Part shown: positions 10,238-21,270 of the stretch, in pieces
Position numbering within the stretch: the stretch's first letter is position 1
Layout of the letters: each line of letters starts with the position of its first letter
DNA from: Anisodus tanguticus
Taxonomy: Eukaryota; Streptophyta; Magnoliopsida; Solanales; Solanaceae
Assembly (NCBI GenBank): GCA_034509755.1
Contig: CM067541.1
Coordinates: 23,672,001 to 23,736,000, forward strand
DNA length: 64,000 bases
Direction of reading: 5' to 3'
Translations under genes and position numbers: made by a program
The notes under the pieces: generated by a model
The model's database searches: none
Told to the model about the DNA's origin: nothing
The model's input: only the letters and a program-made list of their open reading frames with translations

Positions 10238-10720
10238 ATGTTTTCCCACTCTCTGGCAGCCTTCATGGCCGAAAACAGCATCGGAAGCAATAGTCACCAA
10301 CCGCGTAGGAATGACAGATGGGACTGGCCTGCTAACTGGACCTCCAGCTTAAGCCCAACAGCCGCCAGAAATAGCCCAGTAGCTGCGACCTCTAGCTATA
10401 GCCCAGCAGTTGTGGCCCATTTAGTCTGCAGACAGGGCACCTCTATCCGACCTAATATTCTGGGGCCCAACAGTCCACTTCGAGAATTTTCCAATCCAAT
10501 TTGGGTCAGGCTTTCAGCGCATTGATTCCTCTGAAGCCCGATAATGCGTGGTATATGGATACGGACGCCATGTCTCACCTCACAAATAATTCTAGTAACT
10601 TACTCAACTGTGAAATTTAAATACTCTGCAGTCTATTATGGTCGGTAACGATCATCGCATTCCAATTCAAGGATTTGACCACACTCTTACCCACCACCGC
10701 ATCCCCACTTCTCTCTTAAA
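10238..10720 (+). pseudogene. Copia A gag C-terminus and protease
   Basis: A Ser/Pro/Asn-rich frame (10238-10525) leads into the aspartic protease start, which reads WYMDTDAMSHL with the active Asp codon at 10558-10560. The family motif is DTGATSH, so the essential Gly is replaced by Asp. The same segment in copia C (minus strand, about 36080) keeps DTGATSH. A Gly-to-Asp change at the active site and later stops show that this copy is inactive. Confidence 0.75.
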
Positions 10721-10939
10721 AACGTCTTTTATGCCCCAAACATCATCAAAAATCTAATTTTCATTAGAAAATTTGCCACCGATAATTATGTCTCAATTAA
10801 CTTTGATCCGTTTGGATTTTCTGTAACGGACCTCCATATCAGAAAACTTCTTACGAGATGCAATAGTGAAGGGGACCTATATCCTTTTCTACCCACATCC
10901 GCTGCTAGTGTCACTCCTCCCACCGTTCTAACAACGATA

Positions 10940-11900
10940 TCTCTCTCAACGTGGCATAGTAGACTTGGTCATCCGGGTTCTCACATTTTTTATTCTCTTA
11001 GAAACAAAAATTTGATCCACTGTAACAAAAGTAACCTTTCTCATAGTTGCTCCTCGTGTCAGTTAGGAAAACAAGTTAGACTACCGTTTACGACTTCTAT
11101 GAATACTACTTTCTATCACTTTGATATTATTCACACTAATTTATGGACATGTCCCATAACTAGCAACTTAGGCCACAAATATTATCTGGTATTTTTGGAT
11201 GATTTCTCTCACTTTATTTGGGTATACCCACTCAAACTCAAATCTCAAGTGTTCTCCAAATTTGTTGAGTTTCGTACACGGGTTAAGACGCAATTTGAAA
11301 AAGACATAAAATTGTTTCAATGTGATAATGATCGTGAGTTTAATAATTCCTTATCATGAATTCTGTGCCTAACGACATGGTTTTTCTTTTCTCATACCCA
11401 TATACCTCCCCTCAAAATGGTAAAGCAAAAGAATTCTCCGAACTATTAATAATATGATTCGTACCCTCCTTTTCATGCGTCTCTCCCTCATACTTTTTGG
11501 GTATATGCACTAAAAATGGTAGAACACATTCTCAATATTTTACCTACTCGTGCGATTTAAAATAGGACACTCACCAAAATTCTCTACCATCGGATCCCTA
11601 CTTAGACCATCTTAGAAGTTTTGATTGTCTATGTTACCCTAATCTGACATCCACGGCCCCCATAAATTGGCACCAAGATCTACTTCGTGCGCCTTTCTAG
11701 GTTTTCCATCAAACCATAGGGGATACTTGTGCTATGAGCTCTCCACCGACAAAATCATAATTTCTCGCCACGTCACTTTTGTTGAGTATGTGTTCCCGTT
11801 TGACAACAATAAAAAATTCCGAGTCACTGATTACCATTTCCTCAAAAATTCGGACCCATCACCGCTTGTCCAACAAGCATTCCGCCATGCTGCCACTGGT
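10940..11900 (+). pseudogene. Copia A integrase
   Basis: The zinc-binding start is visible (WHSRLGHPG, then CSSCQLGKQVRLPF). The core follows with FDIIHTNLW, where the family has TDLW, so the first catalytic Asp is now Asn, then FLDDFSHFIWVYPL and CDNDREF. A stop after 11359 breaks the frame. The C-terminal region (11667-11830) has SCAFLGFPSNHRGYLCY and ISRHVTFVE. Confidence 0.8.
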
Positions 11901-12479
11901 CCGTCTTCAGCCACCATCTCTACCCCGTCTCTGCGACCCACTGCTACCAACCCAACAATCATTACGATGCCTATGCCACCTACTCTACCTCTATCACTGT
12001 CATCGCCGACTTCCACCACTACCGGCAGTCGGCCCCCCATCTAAGAAAATACACTAGTTCGTACCTTTCCCGTATCCATTTCAACTCCACAGTATCACCA
12101 TCACACCACAACCATTCTAACCACCCATCTAACCCTATTACCGGACCCATCTCACCTCCGACACTATACCCCACTTCATCGTCTACAGCCACCCTCGATA
12201 TATCGAGACCGGCGAACAAACCCAACCCAGAAACTACACCCGTCTTCGACCTACCCAGATCGACAACCACACCACTAATCGTCACTGTACCATTTAACCA
12301 GATTGCCTCCCCCACCCGACACAGTATTCTGACCCTTCAATCTGAACCAACCACGAGTTCGACCACTAAAAGTGCACCAGATCTGACCCCTAACACCCTT
12401 ACCCAGCCAACACCCTCACACCGTATGGAAACCCGTGCCCACATAGATTTTCAAATCCAAAGTCCAATTTAACCTATCT

Positions 12480-13483
12480 ACCCAAACCATATCCCCAATT
12501 CCTAAAAATGCTAAATTAGCCAAATAAGACCCTAATTGGAATAAGGCCATATATGAGTAATTTAATGCTTTGTCAAAACAACATACTTTGGATTTGGTTC
12601 CTAAATCGGAGGGGGTGAATGTGATTTGATGCATGTGGTTTTTTGTCACAAATTTAGAGACAGTGGTGACCTAGAGAGATATAAGGCAAGACTTGTGGCT
12701 AATGATACTAATTAGTATGAGGGTATTGACTGTGGTGAGACATTTAGTCTAGTTGTTAAATCGACTACCATCCGCACCGTTCTGAGTATTGCTATGGGTA
12801 AGCAATGATCCATTCATTAGCTTGATGTGAAAAATGTCTTTCTACATGGGGATTTAAAGGAAACTGTTTACATACACCAGCCGCCTGGTTTTGTTCATCC
12901 AGCTGCCCCTCAGTATGTATGTCATCTCCGTAAGTCACCGTATGGTTTGAAACATGCCCCTAGAGCGTGGTATGATTGCTTTGTACAGTACATTATGCAA
13001 ATTGGGTTTACATGCAGCAATTGTGATAATTCTCTGTTTATTTTCCATAGATGCAGTAACATTGCTTATTTGTTGTTATATGTGGATGGCGTTGTTCTTA
13101 CTGCCTCTTCTGATGTGTTGAAAAATGAGATAATTACGTTGCTCAAATCTAAATTTGCTATGGCTGACTTGGGGAAGTTGAGTTACTTTTTTGGGATCTC
13201 AATGACTACATCTGCAGACACTATGTTTCTATGCCAGCGTAAGTATACAGAGAAGATTATGTACAGGGCTAAAATGGTAAATTACAATATCATGTCTACT
13301 CCAGTTGACTCTAAATCAAAGCTTAGTGCTTTAGATTGTGATCCAATATCAGATCCCACTCTCTACAGGAGTCTTGTAGATGCACTACAATACCTCACTT
13401 TCACCAGGTATGATATTTCTTATGTTGTTCAGCAGATTTGCTTATTTATACATCCCCAAGGAGCCTCATTTTACTGCCCTTAA
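12480..13483 (+). pseudogene. Copia A reverse transcriptase
   Basis: The ORF at 12827-13483 begins in the LDVKNVFLHGDL block, then HQPPGFVHP, LRKSPYGLKHAPRAWYD and LLLYVDGVVLTAS. The catalytic YVDD is YVDG (second Asp lost, codon 13088-13090). Upstream RT fragments between 12480 and 12827 are frameshifted. The C-terminal STPVDSKSKLS and YRSLVDALQYLTFTR match the thumb/connection region. Confidence 0.85.
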
Positions 13484-14030
13484 ACGTATCATCCGATATG
13501 TTAAAGGCACACTTGATTATAGTTTGCATCTATACCCTCAGCACCGACCAGGTTGTTGTCCTGTACGGATGCTGATTGGGCAGGCTGTCTAGACACACGA
13601 CGCTCCACCTCAGGCTACCGTGTGTTCTTATAGATAATCTTATTTCTTGGTCTGCCAAGAGACAAGCCACATTATCCCATTCGAGTGCAGAAGCATAATA
13701 CAGTGGCGTTGCTAATGTTGTTGCTGAGATCTGTTGGCTCCGAAACCTTCTTTTGGAGCTTCAATATCCATTACGTAAGGCGTCTTTAGTTTATTGTGAT
13801 AACATATCAATCATATATCTATCTCACAATCTGTTTTAGCATCAGCGAACCAAACACATTGAGATGGATATACACTTTGTTCGTGAGAAAGTTTCTATCA
13901 GACATGTCAAGGTATTTCATGTGCCCTCTTCATATCAGTATGCAAATATATTCACTAAAGGACTACCTAGACAACTATTCCTCGACTTCAAATCTAGTAT
14001 ATGCATCTGATCTCCTCTCACTCTGACTGA
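13484..14030 (+). pseudogene. Copia A RNase H
   Basis: Fragments in shifting frames carry RQATLSHSSAEA, HQRTKHIEMDIHFVREKVS and the terminal IFTKGLPRQLFLDF. It ends a few bases before the PPT (ACTGAGGGGG, 14026-14035). Confidence 0.8.
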
Positions 14031-14035
14031 GGGGG

Positions 14036-14201
14036 TGTATTAGTGAATATTAATAGAATATTCACCATATATTATAATTATTAGTGTTGTATAATTATGA
14101 TAATTATAGGATCCCTTTTGTATTAGGATTCCACATTGTACACAGTATATATATTGTATTAATGAGAAAGACTCCCTAAGGGAGATTAATACAATTTTAC
14201 A
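14036..14201 (+). repeat. 3' LTR of copia A
   Basis: Begins TGTATTAGTGAATATTAA right after the PPT and ends ATTTTACA. It is collinear with the 5' LTR. Confidence 0.85.
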
Positions 14202-14206
14202 GTGAC

Positions 14207-15222
14207 AATAATCGAGCACAAATCAACAAGTTCAAGATGGAGGACCATCATTTGTCTGTGGCAAGAGTGGGCGTATTTCTCGATTTTATAAATTTCGAAA
14301 ACGTGGTCCTGCACCTCAGGCGAATATTACCGAAGAGTCACTTGTGGCGGTGATAACATACTTAAATATGGTTGGAAATGTTGATGGATGGTGGGTTGAT
14401 TCTGGTGCAAACTGTCATGTCTGCTATGACAAAGATTGGTTTAAAGTGTATACTCCTTTTAAGGAGCCCAAAACCATCATGTTGGTGATTCTCACACCAC
14501 TCAAGTGCTTGGAAAGGGAGATGTCGAGTTGAGCTTCACTTCTGGAAGGATATTAACATTAAAAGATGTACTTTTTACTCCTTCCATGAGAAAAAATTTG
14601 GTGTATAATTTTCTTCTTAATAAAGCAGGCTTCAAATAAATTATTGAGTCTGATCAATATGTAATAGTGAAAAAAAGTATTTTTGTGGGGAGGGGATGTT
14701 CAAGTTGAATGTTGAAATGAATAAAGTTACTAATTTTGTTTACATATTTTCTTCTACTAATTTTTGGCATGCTCGTTTGTGTCATATTAATAATCGTTAT
14801 GTGGGAATCATGAGTAGTTTAGGATTAATCCCAATGATTAAAAAAATTGAAAGTGCGAGGCTCGTAGTAAAGTCAAAATCACTAAAAGGCCTCATTTTCA
14901 AGTTGAATTTTTTTATTAGAGTTAATTCACACTGATATTTGTGAAGTTGGAGAAATTTTAACTCGTGGAGGAAATTGATATTTTATCACTTTTATTGATG
15001 ATTGTTTTAAGTATACATATGTTTTCTTGATGAAAAATAAAAGTGATGCTTTTGAAAATTTTAATGTTTTTCTCCATGAAGTTGATAATTAATTTGGTAG
15101 AAAAATAAAAAGAATTAGAAGTGATAGAGGCCGTGAATATGAGTCTAATGAGTTTAATTCTTTTGTTAGATCACTGGGAATAATTTATGAAACTACTCAA
15201 GGTGATATGAATCACAAGTAGT
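14207..15222 (+). pseudogene. Copia B gag knuckle, protease and integrase start (right of A)
   Basis: After the A insertion the frame resumes as NNRAQINKF. A knuckle-like CGKSGRISRFYKF follows, with one Cys lost. The protease is at 14388 (WWVDSGANCHVCYDKDWF), the pre-integrase at 14760 (FWHARLCHINNRYV), and the integrase pieces read FITFIDDCFKYTYVFLMK and RSDRGREYES. Frames shift several times. Copia B stops at 15222 against MITE sequence, so RT and RNase H are missing. Confidence 0.75.
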
Positions 15223-15309
15223 GATAGATACCTATTTGTGTAAACCCAAAGTTAGATGGTATATTTTCCAGCTTAGACCAAATTTGATGACCTGTTTATG
15301 TATTATGCC
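15223..15309. repeat. Truncated MITE arm
   Basis: Ends TTTATGTATTATGCC, the same terminus as the neighbouring MITE, and contains a related ACCCAAAGTT block. It looks like one arm of a second copy. Confidence 0.45.
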
Positions 15310-15363
15310 ATAATAATACAAAGGAACTGCAAATTCTCCAATGCTTTGGAGAAATATAAAATT

Positions 15364-15660
15364 GGCACAATACATAAATAGGCCTTCAAACTTGATCTCA
15401 TTTTTAAGTATGCCCTCCAACTTTGGGTGTGTACAAGTAGACACCTCAAGTTGTCTCCACTTTATCAGTTGAACACTTTAACTTACAAAATGATAATTTA
15501 GACACCTCCAAAATTTATGTGTCATGTCAGTGCCGCATCGGCATTTGTGTCTACGTGTTCAACTTTTTACAAGTTGAGGTGCCTACTTATGCACACCCAA
15601 AGTTTGAGGGCATACTTAAAAAATGAGGCCAAGTTTGAAGGCCTATTTATGTATTATGCC
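15364..15660. repeat. Long-TIR (Mutator-type) MITE
   Basis: Inverted arms of about 90 bp: left GGCACAATACATAAATAGGC, right ending GCCTATTTATGTATTATGCC. Flanks are TATAAAATT (15355-15363) and TATAAAATA (15661-15669), a 9-bp duplication with one mismatch, as expected for Mutator-like elements. There is no coding capacity. Confidence 0.7.
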
Positions 15661-15669
15661 TATAAAATA

Positions 15670-16273
15670 GGTACTTATCATAGATAATTAAGTACCTCAA
15701 TTTTCAATATTAAAGAAAACAAACAAAACGGAGAATTAAAAAGAAACAACCAAGAGGTCCTTCAAGTAAAAAAAAAAAGAAGAGCTAATTGACAAATTTA
15801 AAAAGAAATCACAATTAACATTTCAATAAAGTGTCTTTTTTTTCTTTTCCAACTTTTTGGTGCATCTTTTTATTCACATCTTCCGTGGGCATTATCAGGA
15901 GTTCCATTATCACATCTTTTTATTTTTAGAAAAAATAAGGATATTGTAAAATGTCAAAGTAAGTTCCTTATGCGGTGAGGATTAGAAGATGAAAAGTTTC
16001 GTAGAAGAAAAGAAATTTTATGGTAGCTTTTGCCCCCTAAAGCCTTACCTGATATCATAATTCTTGAAGAATAAAAATCTTTACTATTTCTTGTTCTTTT
16101 TTCTGGTAGTATATTTTATAATAGAATTTTACTCCTATTTAAATTAGGATAACTCTACGTTTTTCTTCCACAAAATTTAAACCCTGGGTAGGGGTTTAAA
16201 TAGGGCAATATTAACGTGCCTTCCACAACAAAGACCAGAAAAACAGCACCAGAGGGCAGCTACTGAAATACTA
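15670..16273 (+). promoter_or_regulatory. Upstream region of F-box gene 1
   Basis: From about 15940 this aligns with the region upstream of F-box 2 (38940-39274). The proximal part has a shared TATA-like TTTAAATAGG (16195-16204) and GACCAGAAAAACAGCACCA. The alignment shows that the tandem duplication included the promoter. Confidence 0.55.
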
Positions 16274-17185
16274 ATTGCAGATGTACGCAACGAAATCACT
16301 ATGGTTATTCTCTCAAATTTACCAGTAAAATCTCTCTTACGATTCAAGTGTGTTTCTAAGTCGTGATGTTCTTAGATTTCATGTCCAAATTTTGAGCTCT
16401 CGAATCAACGACGACAAGGAGCGATCGCCACGGTGTATACACGTTCAACAACAACACGACTACGGAGACCTTCCTTCCGATTCGTAAACCAACACCTCAC
16501 TTTGGAAGAACTCAATTATCCTTTAAGTGATGATGAGATTAACGTACGAAGTTGTATGATTTGGGTTCTTGTCATGGTCTTATACTGTTTAATGTAAATG
16601 AGCATATTTACTTGTGGAACCTGCCACTCGTGTTTGCGCAAAGGTGATTGAGCTTTCCGACTTGCTAGGTGACTATACTATACGTGGGGGATTGTGTTTC
16701 GACTCCTCCAAGAATGCTTACAAGGTTGTGCTGATTATGCGCTATTGGACCCTAGGTTTAGAGCGTGTTAAAATTGCTAGTCTTGAAGACAAACAATGGA
16801 GGAAACTGGAATTCCCTTATGATATCCACTCAGTGCTTTATGTGATTACCCTTCATGGACGACTTCACTATTGGATAAGGGTCGAAGATGGCGTAGATGA
16901 TGACAATGATGAAATTAATGAACTTCACGAGAGCATGTGGGAGCGATTAAATTGTCCTAGAAAATTAATTTATTTTGATCCCATCTCTGAAAATTTTCCT
17001 ACGTTTCCAGTCCCTGAGCCTAAATCTGATCAAGAAAACAACGTTATAGCTGGTTTAGGAGTATTAAATGGATGCCTTTGTATGACTCGTTTGGAGGATG
17101 ATAAGGGTGTTGAGATACTGGTCATGAATGAATATGGAGTAAAGGAATCATGGACATCCTTATTTTTCACAAGGAAGGTAGAAAT
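16274..17185 (+). pseudogene. F-box gene 1, 5' part (broken)
   Basis: The protein is a plant F-box type with an associated C-terminal repeat domain; such proteins recruit targets to SCF ubiquitin ligases. The F-box reads NEITMVILSNLPVKSLLRFK. Compared with F-box 2, the start codon at 16274 is ATT instead of ATG. Two Trp codons are now stops (TGA at 16364, TAG at 16373), and a frameshift lies near 16560. The longest remaining frame (16614-17201) holds GGLCFDSSKNAYK, LEDKQWRKLEFPYD, HGRLHYW and IYFDPISENF. At 17185 the gene is cut by copia C; it resumes at 36938. Substrate unknown. Confidence 0.8.
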
Positions 17186-17345
17186 TGTAAGAATGTATTA
17201 ATCTCCTTTGAATGCCTTTCTCATTAATACAAATATATATAAGGTGTACAATCTGGAATCCTTATACAATAGAGATCATATATTTACCTTAATTACACAA
17301 GATTAAATATGACTAAATATATTACAATTGTACACGTGCTAATAC
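17186..17345 (-). repeat. 3' LTR of copia C
   Basis: In plus orientation it starts TGTAAGAATGTATTAATC and ends GTGCTAATAC. It aligns with the copy at 36809-36932, including AATATATTACAATTGTACACG. Confidence 0.85.
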
Positions 17346-18171
17346 TTCAGTCGGAGTGGGAGGAGGCCGAACGCTAAGACTGGATTTGAAGTCGAGGAAG
17401 AGCTGTCTAGGAAGGCCCTTTGTGAATATATATGTATACTGATATGAAGAAGGTACATGCAATACCTTGACATGACCCAAAGCAACCTTCTCACGGACAA
17501 AGTGGATGTCCATCTCAATGTGCTTGGTTCGCTAATGCTGAACCGGATTATGAGATAGATATATGACGGATATGTTATCAAAATAAACCAAAGATGCCTT
17601 ACGTAATGGACACTGAAGCTCCAAAAGAAGGTTTCGGAGCCAACATATCTCAGCAACAACATTAGCAACTCCTCTGTATTCTATTTCTGCACTCGAATGG
17701 AATAATGTGGCTTGTCTCTTGGCAGATCAAGAAATAAGATTATCCCCTAAGAACACACAGTAGCCTGAGGTGGAGTATCATATATCCGGACAGTCTTCCC
17801 AATCAGCATACGTATAGGACAACAACTTGATCAGTGCTGCGGGGTATAGATGCAAACCATAATCAAGTGTGCCTTTAACATTTCGGATGATACGTTTAAG
17901 AGCAATAAAATGAGGCTCCCTGAGGGCATGTATAAATAAGCATAAATGCTGAACAACATAAGCAATATGAGGCCTGGTGAAAGTGAGGTACTGTAGTGCA
18001 CCTGCAAGACTCCTGTAGAGAGTGATATCTGATACTGGATCACCATCCAGAGCACTAAGCTTTGATTTAGAGTCAACTGGAGTAGACATGATCTTGCAAT
18101 TTTCCATTTTGCTTTGTACACAATCTCCTTTGCATACTTACGCTGGCATAGAAACGTAATATCTGCAGATC
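17346..18171 (-). pseudogene. Copia C RT C-terminus and RNase H
   Basis: Minus-strand frames give STPVDSKSKLSALDGDPVSD and LAGALQYLTFTRPHIAYVVQ (ORF 18107-17778), then RNase H pieces ending MDIHFVREKVALGHVKVLHV and FTKGLPRQLFLDFKSS (17513-17322). The left limit is the D insertion at 18171/18172. It aligns with copia A 13220-14025. Frame breaks occur near 17760 and 17520. Confidence 0.85.
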
Positions 18172-18672
18172 TATAATACCCCGTACTTTCGGACGATGGT
18201 TGGAGAAGCTAGACGTATGCAAGTAGACCTGAGTCCTGGGGAAATTTTGTTATAAGTAGGTATTCACCTCAAGAGCTTAGTATAGAAATGGATGCGATCC
18301 CGAAACAATTTAGGATTCAACAAGTGTGACGATGGGGATTAATAATAGTAGTTGTATGTCCCAAAAGAGGTTGTGGACTAATGCTATATCGCATGATTTT
18401 GCCATTGAGTATATGAAGTATGTTAAAGGTGATTATTATTTAAGTAAATTGAGATGGAGAAATTAATTATGTGTGTAATTGATTAAATGTTGGATTTTAG
18501 CGGAGATAAAGAATGGAATAAAGATATCGGATAAGTGATGAAATGTCATCACCTTTCCATGTGGCAGTAGAAGGGAAAGTAAAATCATGATTATGCACTA
18601 GTATGAGTTGGTGGCAATATTTGGTGTAGACTAACCATTATGAAATGATTACTTGATCAGCTGGTATATGAG

Positions 18673-19648
18673 TAGGGATGACAACGGGTCGGATCTGGAC
18701 CGGATCCTACTAGATCCAGATCTATATCCATTTTTCATGCCTGAATCCAGATCCAGATCCATCAGGTCCATAAAAATTGGATCCAAATCCGGATCCATCA
18801 GATACACGGATCAAATTTGGATCCACATTCTTGAGTGCATTTTCGACGCAATAATTTGCATGCTCCACATGGAGAATTGGACGATGACATCTTTGGCCTC
18901 CCTATATTGCTATAGACAAATGAATGTGTCCTTGATTCTATAACATCAAAAAATAAAATCAAGAAGCCTCATAAAATTATAAAGATCTAATTAAATCTGA
19001 GAAACATGTACATATACTTGTAACAAAATGCATTTTTCAGTATGATAGATAGAAAATTAAATAAGTAAACAAGAGATAATTTGAGTATGTTAAAGAATGC
19101 ATGGTATTTAAAGAAGTTGTTTCATTTAACCATTTTGGAGTAGAAAGGCATTAAAGTCATATTGAAGTAAACATGGAAAGTAAATATATTACAACACTAA
19201 TTTATATCTATAGAATAAATTAAGAGGTCTGTTAATTTATTTATTCAAGGAAACTAAGAGGTGTGAGAATGGAAGGTGAGGGTGATTAGTGGAGTAATAA
19301 AATTGTTGTTCCAGCCAATTCTTCCTAAAATTTTCAATATCCATTACTCCAAACCTGAATGTAAAATACATAAATTATGAATTTTTTTAAGAAAATACTT
19401 ATAAAATTACATTCTAGGTTATGCATATATTTAATAAAGAATGGATTCACGGGTAGGATCTGGACCGGATACGGATCTGGATCGGATACGGATCTCAAAT
19501 ACAAGATCCAGATCCAGATCCGATCTGCCATAAATGGATCCAGGTCTGATCCGGATCCGTCGGGTCCAAATTTTGAAGATCCATATCCTATAAAACGGAT
19601 CTGGATCCACTAGATCCGGACCGGGTCCAGGATCCACTGCCATCTCTA
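18673..19648. mobile_element. hAT MITE copy 1 (GGATC-rich subterminal arrays)
   Basis: Termini are TAGGGATGACAACGG and CCACTGCCATCTCTA, flanked by the perfect 8-bp TSD TATATGAG (18665-18672 and 19649-19656). An 8-bp TSD and this type of end indicate hAT superfamily. About 150-200 bp at each end is packed with degenerate GGATCTGGATC/GGATCC motifs; the centre is AT-rich. There is no transposase, so it is non-autonomous. A related copy lies at 56667-57473. Confidence 0.85.
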
Positions 19649-19708
19649 TATATGAGGATGATTATGCTCACAGAGGCCGAAATGATATAATAGGATACGA
19701 CATTTTAC

Positions 19709-19796
19709 ACACACACATACAGATACATACATATATTTGTATGTGTATACATACATACATATATATATACATACATACATATTTATATACATACAT

Positions 19797-19885
<89 letters not shown>

Positions 19886-19931
19886 AATATAAATACATAC
19901 ATATATATGTATATGTATGTATATGTATATG

Positions 19932-19990
<59 letters not shown>
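19709..19990. repeat. Microsatellite (AT)n / (TACA)n
   Basis: Long pure AT runs alternate with ATACAT units. ORFs across it (Tyr-Ile repeats) are artefacts of the repeat. Confidence 0.95.
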
Positions 19991-19993
<3 letters not shown>

Positions 19994-20573
19994 ACCGCAT
20001 TGTGCATGACACTTAGGCATATTAGGGCCCTCGGATGCATTCTCTATTGGTTGGTTGTTTCTTGTCTCATGTTACTTTCAGGTTTCTATTATGCTATTCT
20101 CCATACCTGACATACTTAGTACATCAGTTGTACTGACGTCCCATTTGTCGGGGGACGCTACATTTCATGTCTGTAGGCTCAGGTAGACAGGGTCACGGTT
20201 CGCACTAGTAGGTTGCTAGTTCAGCTGATATTGGAGCACTCTATTTGTTCCAGAGTTGCAGTCTAGTCGTGGTACGATATGTTTTTGATATGTATAGGGG
20301 TAGTAGTCTTGTAGACAGATGTCCTGTGTGTAGTAGTCGTGTATGTCCTTGTCGGCCTTAGTATGTATATATGCAAAGGTTGGGTTATTCTGTTTGTAAG
20401 ATTTTACGTAGCTCATTTCAAGTTTATCATTTCTATGTGTCAGCAAGGTATTTGGTGACGACCCTCGTGACCCATGATTAATTATGGTTAGATGTCAAAT
20501 ATATGATTAGTGGTACTCGACAAGTAAGATTCGGGTGCCCGGCATGACCCTCCGGTTTGGGTCGTGACAAACT

Positions 20574-20585
20574 TGGTATCAGAGC
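20574..20585 (+). other. Primer-binding site of gypsy D
   Basis: TGGTATCAGAGC, complementary to initiator tRNA-Met, four bases after the 5' LTR. Confidence 0.85.
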
Positions 20586-20779
20586 AGGTTTGTCCTAGGG
20601 AGTCTACAAGCCGTGTCTAGCAGAGTCTTGTTTATGGGTGTATTGTTCACCACACTTATACACATGAGGCTACATGGCATCTAGGATGATGGTTACCTTC
20701 CTTCTTGATCTAGAATCGTGTTGTAGAGTTGAGTTGTAAGAATTCTCTTTGTAAACCTTATCGTGTTTATGATTACAAC

Positions 20780-21270
20780 AATGTCTTTTTAGAATAAGTC
20801 TATGATTAACAGGGAAACTGAGGTTGGATTGAGTGTAAATGCGAGTAGTATGCTCTCTATTGAGACAGATCCGTCAGAGGAAATGAGTAACTTGCTTTCC
20901 CAAGCACGACTTCATCCTAAAACATCTGATAGAGATAGGCCCTTGAAGGGTCAGGGAGCTCATAACCTAGGGAGTTTGTTAGTCAGGGATCGCCGATATT
21001 TAAAGGGTTCAATGATGCAAATATCTCAAGGTCAAAGTTGTAAAGGTTGAGTGAGACCGCCCCGACTATCTTGTAGTCTGTGTGGTAGAGCGCATGCTGG
21101 ATTATGCCGCAAAGGTACATAGGGTTGGTTTGTATGGCAGTCATGGCCATAACGTTCTGAAGTGTCCCAAGTTGATGCACAAAGGTAAGGATAAAATGAT
21201 TATGAGTTGTACAGATGAAAAGAATAAGACGTCATTGGAAGGTTTAGTAGGTTATGAAAATCTACACATT
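20780..21270 (+). pseudogene. Gypsy D gag remnant
   Basis: Frames give a short N-terminal piece (from 20802) and, near 21070, remains of zinc knuckles: CSLCGRAHAGLCRKG in one frame and a SHGHNVLKCPK piece in another. Most of gag between the two is missing. Confidence 0.55.

Larger units (their letters stand above)
9690..14201 (+). mobile_element. Copia element A, full length but degenerate, inserted in copia B
   Basis: Short LTRs of about 165 bp (9690-9854 and 14036-14201) differ at roughly 15 positions. A PBS complementary to initiator tRNA-Met follows the 5' LTR and a G-rich PPT precedes the 3' LTR. Domains run gag remnant, protease, GAG-pre-integrase, integrase, RT, RNase H. Flanking 5-mers GTTAC (9685-9689) and GTGAC (14202-14206) are the likely TSD with one change; the first two bases of the 5' LTR seem lost. 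Copia C is the same family. Confidence 0.85.
18172..20569 (+). repeat. 5' LTR of gypsy D (with hAT-1 and microsatellite inside)
   Basis: Begins TATAATACCCCGTACTTTCG, equivalent to TGTAACACCTCGTACTTTCG at the 3' LTR. It ends GGGTCGTGACA four bases before the PBS. A 976-bp hAT MITE and an AT/TACA microsatellite enlarge it. Its 20130-20450 segment matches 35560-35870 of the 3' LTR. Confidence 0.85.

Noticed and set aside
11831..12315. Minus-strand ORFs (11831-12040 and 12019-12315)
   Set aside because: Antisense to the Pro/Thr-rich linker of copia A pol; low-complexity shadows.
18665..19650. Possibility that the GGATC arrays are a satellite or CRISPR-like array
   Set aside because: Spacing is irregular, the block has hAT termini and an 8-bp TSD, and this is a plant nuclear sequence.
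19646..20110. Overlapping ORFs rich in Tyr-Ile on both strands
   Set aside because: They are translations of the AT/TACA microsatellite.
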